A stretch of 7,441 nt of DNA, taken from contig CALHIC010000482.1 in assembly GCA_938030845.1 (NCBI GenBank), positions 1 through 7,441 of the forward strand. Direction: 5' to 3'. Positions 1 through 5,247 of this stretch are shown here, in pieces (position 1 is the stretch's first letter; every line of letters begins with the position of its first letter). Position numbers and translations under genes: made by a program. The notes under the pieces are model-generated. The model was given only the letters and a program-made list of their open reading frames with translations. It ran no database searches and was not told where the DNA came from. This DNA is from an uncultured Oribacterium sp. (lineage in GTDB: Bacteria > Bacillota > Clostridia > Lachnospirales > Lachnospiraceae).

Positions 1-46
1 TGGAATTAGATCAAATGCGGGCGGTTAGTCCGGTGTGTCTTGTATA

Positions 47-67
47 GCTTAGGATTATTCCCTAAGC
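47..67. other. perfect 7-bp hairpin of unknown role
   Basis: GCTTAGG at 47-53 pairs perfectly with CCTAAGC at 61-67 around a 7-base loop (ATTATTC). No T-tract follows on the plus strand, so it is a poor intrinsic terminator. A plus-strand reading frame open from the window edge (from base 3) ends in TAG at 45-47, right at the hairpin. This could therefore be a structure just after an upstream gene, or a 5' domain of the structured RNA that follows. Nothing else recognisable is seen in 1-97. Confidence 0.4.
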
Positions 68-97
68 AAAGTAAAACAGTCGGAAAGATACTTACAG

Positions 98-292
98 CAA
101 AAACAGATGGCAAGATGTGGCTGAGATGGCCGGCGCCAGGCTAAGGTCCCGGAGCTTCCGGGGGCGTAGGATTGTTGGAGAATTGTACTCCAGGGATTAC
201 TAAGGTCCGAGCGCTTTCGGGGGTGCAACTCCCCCTGCTGGAAGGGGCGAATACCCCTTACCTTACAAAGTATCTTGTGGCTGTTTCTTTTT
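98..292 (+). ncRNA. candidate Y RNA-like (YrlA-type) structured RNA upstream of the Ro-like gene
   Basis: The ends pair in an interrupted stem: AAACAG (101-106) with CTGTTT (281-286), then a small asymmetric internal loop (ATGG 107-110 against TGG 278-280), then CAAGAT (111-116) with ATCTTG (272-277). A terminal stem broken by a bulge is the layout of Ro-bound Y RNAs. Inside are hairpins TGGC/GCCA (127-138), CCCGGA/TCCGGG (148-162), TGGAG/CTCCA with a 7-base loop (176-192), GGGGG/CCCCC with a 7-base T-loop-like TGCAACT (219-235) and AAGGGG/CCCCTT (242-259). TAAGG (201-205) can close with CCTTA (261-265). TTTCTTTTT at 284-292 gives an oligo-U end. Bacterial Y RNAs are often encoded beside the Ro orthologue and carry a tRNA-like module. 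Assignment rests on hand-drawn pairing plus context; both ends are approximate. The alternative is a long structured 5' leader or cis-regulator of the downstream gene. No convincing promoter was found. Confidence 0.6.
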
Positions 293-309
293 AAAAGGAG
301 GTAGGAGCA

Positions 310-1791
310 ATGTTTTTAGAGGACTTAAGAAAAGAAGAGAATCTGACATATACGGAGAATGGCGCTCTTACCAACAGGAGCACAAATTCTTACTGTCTGG
401 ATCTTTTTGCTACCATTGGTGCTTTGCGAAATGCTGAGGACAGTGAAATCATTTCCCGATTTATCAAGGCCTATACGGAAGACAGGAATTTAGCTATGAA
501 AATTCTTTTCTTCGCAAGAGACATTCGAGGTGGTCTTGGGGAGAGAAGAGTGTTTCGGTCTATATGGAAGTGGCTTTCTCTTCATGAGGCGGAGTCCGTT
601 CGAAAGAATATCACAAATGTTCCGGAGTACGGAAGATTTGATGACCTTCTTTCCATTCTGGACGGACCTTGCGAAAAGGATATGCTTAGCTTCATAAAAG
701 AGCAGTTGGATAAGGATCTTGCTGCCCTGAAAATCGGAGAGAGCGTTTCTTTATTGGCCAAATGGCTTCCTTCCGTGAATACCAGCAATAAAGATAGCGT
801 TAAAAGTGCAAAGAAACTTGCAAAAGCTTTAGGCTTTAGCGATGCGGAGTATCGTAAAGTCCTTGTTTTACTGCGGGCGGAAATAAAGTTGATGGAGAAT
901 TACCTTCGGGAGAAGGACTATTCCTTCTCTTACGAAAAGCAGCCCTCTAAAGCTTTGTATAAGTATAGACTGGCTTTTCTTAGAAATGACAGAGAGAGAT
1001 ATTCTGCCTTTTTGGATAAGGCGGAAAGTAATCCACCTGTAATGAATACAGGAACCTTGACGCCCTATGATGTCGTAGCATCCATTTTCCGTAGAGATAT
1101 GGAGAAAGAGGAAATCACGGAAGAGGAACGTCGTTCTATGGACGTCACCTGGAAGGCTCTTCCTGACTATACAGGGGCGGAAAATGCTCTTGCGGTAGTG
1201 GACGGTTCCGGTTCTATGTATTGTGGCTGGGGCTCCGGTTATATGCCGGCAGCAGTGGCACAGTCTTTAGGGATTTATTTTGCGGAGCACAACAAGGGCT
1301 GTTTTCATAAGCATTTTATTACCTTTTCCGAAAATCCGAGACTGGTGGAGGTGCAAGGCAGAGATATTGTAGATAAACTTACGTACTGCGTAAGCTTTAA
1401 TGAATGTGCCAATACGGATTTACAGAGAACCTTTGATTTAATTCTGAATACAGCCATTCAAAACAAGGCAAAGCAGGAGGAAATTCCTGAAAAACTCTAT
1501 ATTATTTCGGACATGGAATTCGATTGTTGTGCGAACCATGCGGAAATGACGAATTTTGAGTGCGCAAAAAAGAAGTTTGCAAAGTATGGCTACAAGCTTC
1601 CGCAAATTGTATTTTGGAACGTGGAAAGTAGAAACCTGCAACAGCCTGTTACAAAAAATGAGCAGGGAGTGGCCTTGGTTTCAGGGACTTCTCCACAGAT
1701 TTTTTCCATGCTGTCCGAGGGGATTTTAGATCCTTATTCCTTTATGCTGGAAACACTATCTTCCGAACGCTACGAAAGGATTTGTGCGTAG
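310..1791 (+). CDS. Ro60-like TROVE / vWA domain RNA-binding protein
   Basis: Cytoplasmic 493-residue protein of the Ro60/Rsr type (overlapping the DUF2828 group). These proteins form a ring of helical repeats that binds Y RNAs and misfolded RNA ends, and in bacteria act in RNA quality control, sometimes with exoribonucleases. Residues 1 to about 285 are helical and basic, with the TROVE-like opening (NGALTNRST, LDLFATIGALR) and FFARDIRGGLGERR at 67-80. Residues 291-480 form a von Willebrand A domain with a complete metal site: DGSGS at 298-302, Thr369 and Asp401 in YIISDMEFD. The length is close to known Rsr proteins (slightly over 500). The start is set by AAGGAGG at 295-301, 8 bases from the ATG. 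The candidate Y-like RNA ends about 17 bases upstream, arguing for a functional pair. Stop is TAG; a strong terminator follows. Domain identity is secure; the client RNA is inferred. Confidence 0.88.
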   Translation: MFLEDLRKEENLTYTENGALTNRSTNSYCLDLFATIGALRNAEDSEIISRFIKAYTEDRNLAMKILFFARDIRGGLGERRVFRSIWKWLSLHEAESVRKNITNVPEYGRFDDLLSILDGPCEKDMLSFIKEQLDKDLAALKIGESVSLLAKWLPSVNTSNKDSVKSAKKLAKALGFSDAEYRKVLVLLRAEIKLMENYLREKDYSFSYEKQPSKALYKYRLAFLRNDRERYSAFLDKAESNPPVMNTGTLTPYDVVASIFRRDMEKEEITEEERRSMDVTWKALPDYTGAENALAVVDGSGSMYCGWGSGYMPAAVAQSLGIYFAEHNKGCFHKHFITFSENPRLVEVQGRDIVDKLTYCVSFNECANTDLQRTFDLILNTAIQNKAKQEEIPEKLYIISDMEFDCCANHAEMTNFECAKKKFAKYGYKLPQIVFWNVESRNLQQPVTKNEQGVALVSGTSPQIFSMLSEGILDPYSFMLETLSSERYERICA

Positions 1792-1801
1792 AGAGGATGC
1801 A

Positions 1802-1843
1802 AAAAGCGGAAATTGCTGAGATAGAACAGCATTTTCCGCTTTT
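1802..1843. terminator. strong bidirectional intrinsic terminator
   Basis: The arm at 1802-1818 (AAAAGCGGAAATTGCTG) pairs with 1827-1843 at 16 of 17 positions with one T-T mismatch, around an 8-base loop. The plus strand ends in TTTT and the minus strand in TTTTT, so it can stop both the Ro-like gene and the converging membrane-protein gene. A smaller hairpin ACGAG/CTCGT lies beside it at 1852-1866. Confidence 0.9.
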
Positions 1844-1891
1844 GATTCATAACGAGTATCGCTCGTAAAGCATATAGTATATCTTTTTTGG

Positions 1892-2899
1892 TTAGAACAT
1901 TTCCGCAAGTTCTCTAGCTGAAGCCACCATGGACTTTATCTGTCGGGCGATTTTCGCCATATTCCATTTCTTCCATGCCTTCTTATTCTTTGGGGGAGTG
2001 AATAAGGCCAAGTCGCTTTTCACTATCAAGTAAATTCGGTCGTCGTTTAAGGAAAAGCCTAACCCGGAAGAAATTTGTCTGTCAAACCAGGAAATCATAG
2101 TCGGTGTCAGAAATTTTCGTGCAGCCTGTTCATCGGTGCAGAAGATATTGTAATGTTCATTGTGGGTAATATCTTCCACATCGATTTTCTTTTCTCCGTC
2201 ACAGGCAGGAAAATGCCCTCCATTTGTTTCTTTCCCCCACACTTTCTCCGTGGGAACAATTCTTAGCTGTCCTTCAAAATGAGAATGATATTGTAAAGTA
2301 TAAATTTGCCCGTAGAATTCGTATAAACCTTTCCTGTCTTTTCCCTTTTGGGGAGAGTAAGCATATAAGTCGGTGATTTTAAGCCCATTTTGCTCCTGCA
2401 AATCCAGTAAACCGGCCGGGTAGTAATAAGAAAAAATCGGCACAGCTTTTTTAAATGCATTTAGAGGAAGATTATTGTTCCCGTCAAATTCTGCCTTGGG
2501 AAGAATGATTCTCATCATTGGAGGGAGTATTCGATTCAAATAGACTTCCTTAGTATCCGGTATTTTTATTATTTTAAAAATAATACTAAGAATTGCGGCT
2601 ATGATGTATAGACCAACGATAGCCAGGAGAGAAGAACCAACTATCCCCCAAAGATACTTATTATAAAGCAGACATATGCCCTGAAAGACGGTAAAGTGAT
2701 TCCCGAGATATATCAGGATAGGCGAAACCAAAATACTTAAAAACGGAAGAGCGGAGAACAAGATTAAAAAAGGTAAGACAGGGCTTTCTTCGAGGTAGAA
2801 GCTTCTCTTTATTGCTTTTCGAGCTTTTTTGAATTTCGGAGACTTCCAAAGTTCTTTAAGCTTTTGTCGTTCTTCTTCTGTTAAATCAATTTGATGCAT
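1892..2899 (-). CDS. DUF3137-type two-helix membrane protein (paralog 1)
   Basis: 335-residue membrane protein of unknown function. The N-terminal 35 residues are charged and probably cytosolic (QIDLTEEERQKLKEL). Two hydrophobic spans follow at about 41-65 and 83-109. The rest is soluble and resembles DUF3137: FSYYYPAGLL (156-165), a beta-rich part with FEGQLRIVP (208-216), then HNEHYNIFCTDEQAARKFLTP (246-266) and the hydrophobic strand DRIYLIV (287-293). It has no signal peptide and no enzyme motif I can name. It is a clear paralog of the minus-strand gene at 3950-4951, matching along its whole length. The start is supported by AAAGGAAGGA a few bases upstream and by the N-terminus shared with the paralog. 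It is transcribed alone from its own promoter, divergent from the glycosylase gene. Family assignment is by pattern memory; no function is claimed. Confidence 0.8.
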   Translation of the reverse strand: MHQIDLTEEERQKLKELWKSPKFKKARKAIKRSFYLEESPVLPFLILFSALPFLSILVSPILIYLGNHFTVFQGICLLYNKYLWGIVGSSLLAIVGLYIIAAILSIIFKIIKIPDTKEVYLNRILPPMMRIILPKAEFDGNNNLPLNAFKKAVPIFSYYYPAGLLDLQEQNGLKITDLYAYSPQKGKDRKGLYEFYGQIYTLQYHSHFEGQLRIVPTEKVWGKETNGGHFPACDGEKKIDVEDITHNEHYNIFCTDEQAARKFLTPTMISWFDRQISSGLGFSLNDDRIYLIVKSDLALFTPPKNKKAWKKWNMAKIARQIKSMVASARELAEMF

Positions 2900-2942
2900 C
2901 GTCCTTCCTTTCTTATATTTTGGTTCTTATTGAAACTTTTTA

Positions 2943-2951
2943 AGTATAACA
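2943..2951 (-). promoter_or_regulatory. extended -10 promoter of DUF3137 paralog 1
   Basis: On the minus strand this reads TGTTATACT, an extended -10 element (TGn plus TATACT), giving a start near 2936 and a leader of about 37 bases. No good -35 is visible. The same element followed by TAAAAA occurs upstream of the second paralog, which supports it. Confidence 0.55.
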
Positions 2952-2991
2952 TAAAGGAGCGACTTTTTGATGCAAGTGATGAAAGAATTTT

Positions 2992-3050
2992 TATAAGGCT
3001 AAACAGTTTTAGCAGGTCTTTTGTGTTATGATATTTCACAAAGCCTTATA
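2992..3050. repeat. perfect 9-bp inverted repeat bracketing the glycosylase promoter
   Basis: TATAAGGCT at 2992-3000 is the exact reverse complement of AGCCTTATA at 3042-3050, with 41 bases between. The right arm touches the ribosome binding site (AGGAG at 3050-3054). The left arm lies upstream of the expected transcription start, so the arms would act at the DNA level, for example as paired operator half-sites, rather than as an RNA hairpin. Confidence 0.45.
3024..3032 (+). promoter_or_regulatory. extended -10 promoter of the glycosylase gene
   Basis: TGTTATGAT is an extended -10 (TGn plus TATGAT) with expected start near 3039, about 24 bases before the ATG. The -35 region is weak. The ribosome binding site AGGAG at 3050-3054 is 8 bases from the ATG. 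Confidence 0.55.
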
Positions 3051-3062
3051 GGAGTGTGATTT

Positions 3063-3893
3063 ATGCAAGTGACCATCAATGATGATTTTGACTTAGAGAA
3101 AATAATTGATAGCGGACAGTGCTTCCGGGGAAAATGTTTGGAGGACGGAAGCTATCGTTTTATCTCCGGAGATTCCGCCATTTACCTTCGGCCCAAAGAC
3201 AGAGAAGCCGGAGTGTATACGGTGTCCTGTGATCAGGAAAGCTGGGAAACAATCTGGTTTCCCTTTTTTGATTTGGAAAGATGCTATAGCGAAATCGCAG
3301 TTTCGGAAAGCGGAAAGCATGAATTCGTGGATCAGGCTATTGCCCATGGACGAGGAGTACGACTCCTACGGCAAGACCCTTGGGAAATGCTGCTTACCTT
3401 TATTATTTCCCAACGGAAAAGTATTCCGGCCATTATCAAATCCGTGGAAGCGCTCTCGGAAAAATACGGACATGATATTGTTACGGAACAGGAAAGGCTA
3501 AAGGCATTTCCCTCTCCGGAAGAAATGAAGGAAGCTACAGCGGAAGAGCTGGCAGCCTGTGGTCTTGGCTATAGGGTGAAGTACATTTTGGACGCAATAC
3601 AAAAGGTTAATAGTGGAGAGCTGAATTTACAAGCCATTGCAGAACTTCCCGACCATGCATTGCTGGAAAAGCTGCAGGCCGTCATGGGCGTAGGCATAAA
3701 GGTGGCAAACTGCATCGCCCTATTTGCCTACGGCAGAACCGCCTGCGTTCCGGTAGATGTCTGGATTTTCCGCGCCATAGAGAAAGAATGCGGTGGAGTA
3801 TCTCCATTTTCCTTGTATGGGGAAAATGCAGGGATTATCCAGCAATATATTTTTTATTATGAGAGAGGGGTAATCGGGCGCAAAGATGGATGA
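3063..3893 (+). CDS. ogg: 8-oxoguanine DNA glycosylase/AP lyase, OGG1-type (HhH-GPD)
   Basis: 276-residue base-excision repair enzyme that removes 8-oxoguanine and nicks the abasic site. Compared with human OGG1: SGQCFR (17-22) matches the GGQSFRW strand whose Gly42 reads 8-oxoG; the helix-hairpin-helix GVGIKVANC (209-217) carries catalytic Lys213 (Lys249) and Cys217 (Cys253); PVDV gives catalytic Asp232 (Asp268); GYR gives Arg171 (Arg204); Gln260 and Phe264 match pocket residues Gln315 and Phe319. The OGG1 wedge segment NNNIAR is replaced here by RKSIPA (118-123), so Asn149 and Arg154, which hold the opposite cytosine, are not conserved. This suggests looser opposite-base choice, as reported for clostridial OGG. 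The length is normal and the C-terminus looks complete. It sits alone between two minus-strand paralogs; no terminator is evident in the 56 bases after it. Confidence 0.9.
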   Translation: MQVTINDDFDLEKIIDSGQCFRGKCLEDGSYRFISGDSAIYLRPKDREAGVYTVSCDQESWETIWFPFFDLERCYSEIAVSESGKHEFVDQAIAHGRGVRLLRQDPWEMLLTFIISQRKSIPAIIKSVEALSEKYGHDIVTEQERLKAFPSPEEMKEATAEELAACGLGYRVKYILDAIQKVNSGELNLQAIAELPDHALLEKLQAVMGVGIKVANCIALFAYGRTACVPVDVWIFRAIEKECGGVSPFSLYGENAGIIQQYIFYYERGVIGRKDG

Positions 3894-3949
3894 AAATGAA
3901 TGAGTGCTGAACAAAAATCCACTTTATACCATTGCAACTGCTTTAGTCT

Positions 3950-4951
3950 TTATTGAAATATTTCCGTAAGTTGCATTGCTGTTTGGGTCATAGCTTTTAT
4001 TCGCCATGCAATTTCTTCAATATTCCATTTCTCCCAAGCTGCTATATTCTTGGGTGGATCGAAGATAATTAAGTTGCTTTGAATAGCCAAATAAATATGA
4101 TTATCTGTTAAGAAGAAAGTTAATCCTCTAGGAACTTGTTTGTCAAACCAGGCAAGCATGGCCGGTGTTAGAAAATTTCGTGCTGCTTCTATGTTAGAAC
4201 AGTAGATGTCATAATATTCGTTATGAGGAATATCTTTCACATCAATTTTTATCTCTCCTTCGCAGGGGGCAAAATACCCTCTATTTCTTCCTTTCTCCAA
4301 CAGCTTATCTGAGGGAATAACTCGTAGTTGTCCGTCAAAATGGGAAGAATAGCTAAAGGAAAAAATCTGTCCTTTAAATTCGTATGCGTGAGTGCCAACT
4401 TTCTTCTTTTTTGGACTGTAGGCATATAAGTCTGTGATTTGGAGATCATTTTGATGCTGCAATTTAAGTAAACCGGACTGGAGATAGTATGAAAAATTTG
4501 GCAGAGCCTTTTTTAAGCTTTTAGTGGGAAGTTTTTCTTCATTAAATTCCGAGTCGGGAAGAATAATATTTATCGTTGGAGGAAGTGAACGTTTTAAATA
4601 TATTTCTCTTGGACTAAACTTCTTTAGTTGTTTTTCAATAAGCTTGGTGATAAGCAGTATGATAGCTCCCCCGGCGGCTATAGCAAGAATGCAAATGGGT
4701 ATTATGAGGAGCCATACTAAGCCCTCAAAAGGACTAATCAATCCATATAAGACAACATATGCAGATAAGATGCTGAAACGATATAAAATACATGCAAAAA
4801 AAATAAGTAAACACAATATAAAAATAGATGGAATAGGATGTGATTTATAAATGCATATCTTCAAGATATTCCAGTCCTTTTTAAATTGTGGGTTCTCTTG
4901 AAGTTCTTTGAGTTTTTGTCGTTCTTCTTTACTCAAGTCAATTTGGTTCAT
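3950..4951 (-). CDS. DUF3137-type two-helix membrane protein (paralog 2)
   Basis: 333-residue paralog of the gene at 1892-2899, colinear from end to end. It has the same N-terminal tail (QIDLSKEERQKLKEL), hydrophobic spans at about 39-72 (possibly one long or two short helices) and 77-103, then the soluble part with FSYYLQSGLL, FDGQLRVIPS, HNEYYDIYCSNIEAARNFLTP (243-263) and NHIYLAI. Both copies keep KKAxPxFSYY, QxTDLYAYSP and the WEKWN/WKKWN end motif, so both look under selection. The coding sequence looks more AT-rich than paralog 1. The start is set by AAAGGAAG about 6 bases upstream and by alignment with the other copy. It has a long leader (about 114 bases) with a small hairpin, unlike paralog 1. 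It converges on the glycosylase gene. Function unknown; an envelope-associated role is only an inference. Confidence 0.8.
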   Translation of the reverse strand: MNQIDLSKEERQKLKELQENPQFKKDWNILKICIYKSHPIPSIFILCLLIFFACILYRFSILSAYVVLYGLISPFEGLVWLLIIPICILAIAAGGAIILLITKLIEKQLKKFSPREIYLKRSLPPTINIILPDSEFNEEKLPTKSLKKALPNFSYYLQSGLLKLQHQNDLQITDLYAYSPKKKKVGTHAYEFKGQIFSFSYSSHFDGQLRVIPSDKLLEKGRNRGYFAPCEGEIKIDVKDIPHNEYYDIYCSNIEAARNFLTPAMLAWFDKQVPRGLTFFLTDNHIYLAIQSNLIIFDPPKNIAAWEKWNIEEIAWRIKAMTQTAMQLTEIFQ

Positions 4952-4969
4952 ATGCTTCCTTTCTGAAGT

Positions 4970-4991
4970 CTTATCGAAAGATAAGTTTTTT
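4970..4991. promoter_or_regulatory. GAAA-loop hairpin with T6 in the leader of DUF3137 paralog 2
   Basis: CTTATC (4970-4975) and GATAAG (4980-4985) form a perfect 6-bp stem around a GAAA tetraloop, followed on the plus strand by TTTTTT. Read on the plus strand it resembles a weak terminator, which would protect the region from plus-strand readthrough. On the minus strand it lies in the leader just upstream of the ribosome binding site. The direction of action is uncertain. Confidence 0.45.
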
Positions 4992-5071
4992 CAATTGTCG
5001 GATGGTCCTTTACCGGAGTTGTTTAACATGATTTCCACTAAGTATATTTTTGACGATTTTATGTTTTTTTA

Positions 5072-5080
5072 AGTATAGCA
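5072..5080 (-). promoter_or_regulatory. extended -10 promoter of DUF3137 paralog 2
   Basis: The minus strand reads TGCTATACT followed by TAAAAA, matching the element upstream of paralog 1. A poor -35 (TTCAAT at 5101-5096) is 18 bases away. The expected start near 5065 leaves a leader of about 114 bases. Confidence 0.55.
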
Positions 5081-5127
5081 TGGAATGTGTTGTACATTGA
5101 AGAAAAGAACAAAAAATTTATTAATAT

Positions 5128-5154
5128 TGTATATCTTGGGGAAAATCATATACA
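5128..5154. repeat. 7-bp inverted repeat upstream of metY (possible operator)
   Basis: TGTATAT at 5128-5134 mirrors ATATACA at 5148-5154 with 13 bases between, placing half-site centres 20 bp (about two helical turns) apart. It lies between the divergent promoters of paralog 2 and metY. A dimeric repressor site is possible; AT-rich chance is also possible. Confidence 0.3.
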
Positions 5155-5160
5155 GAATAA

Positions 5161-5190
5161 TGGACGAATTAAACATAGCCATGGTAGAAT
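5161..5190 (+). promoter_or_regulatory. probable metY promoter
   Basis: TGGACG (5161-5166, 4 of 6 to TTGACA) lies 18 bases from TAGAAT (5185-5190), which is preceded by TGG to make an extended -10. The expected leader is about 50 bases, too short for a SAM-I riboswitch or T-box; neither motif is visible. Confidence 0.5.
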
Positions 5191-5247
5191 AAAAGACAGT
5201 TTTCTGATAGAACAGAATAGTAAAAATACAGTAAAGGAGTAAACATC

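Noticed and set aside
3..47. Plus-strand frame open from the window edge, ending in TAG at 45-47, as the tail of an upstream gene
   Set aside because: Only 14 codons are visible and no family is recognisable. It may equally be non-coding sequence before the structured RNA, so it is not listed as a CDS.
1..300. tmRNA or RNase P RNA
   Set aside because: No tag-reading-frame layout and none of the conserved RNase P core strings were seen; the end stem and Ro-like neighbour fit a Y RNA-like RNA better.
3106..3501. 131-codon plus-strand open frame inside ogg
   Set aside because: It overlaps a well-supported glycosylase in another frame, with no ribosome binding site or recognisable protein pattern.
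3933..3975. TGCAACT/AGTTGCA inverted repeat between ogg and paralog 2 as a terminator
   Set aside because: Only 7 bp with a 29-base loop and no T-run, and it overlaps coding sequence; too weak to call.
4524..4850. 108-codon plus-strand open frame over the membrane segments of paralog 2
   Set aside because: Hydrophobic on both strands because it mirrors the membrane spans of the real gene; no start signal was seen.
5136..5164. Alternative metY promoter TTGGGG / TAATGG
   Set aside because: The -10 is poor compared with TGGTAGAAT at 5182-5190, which also has the better spaced TGGACG.
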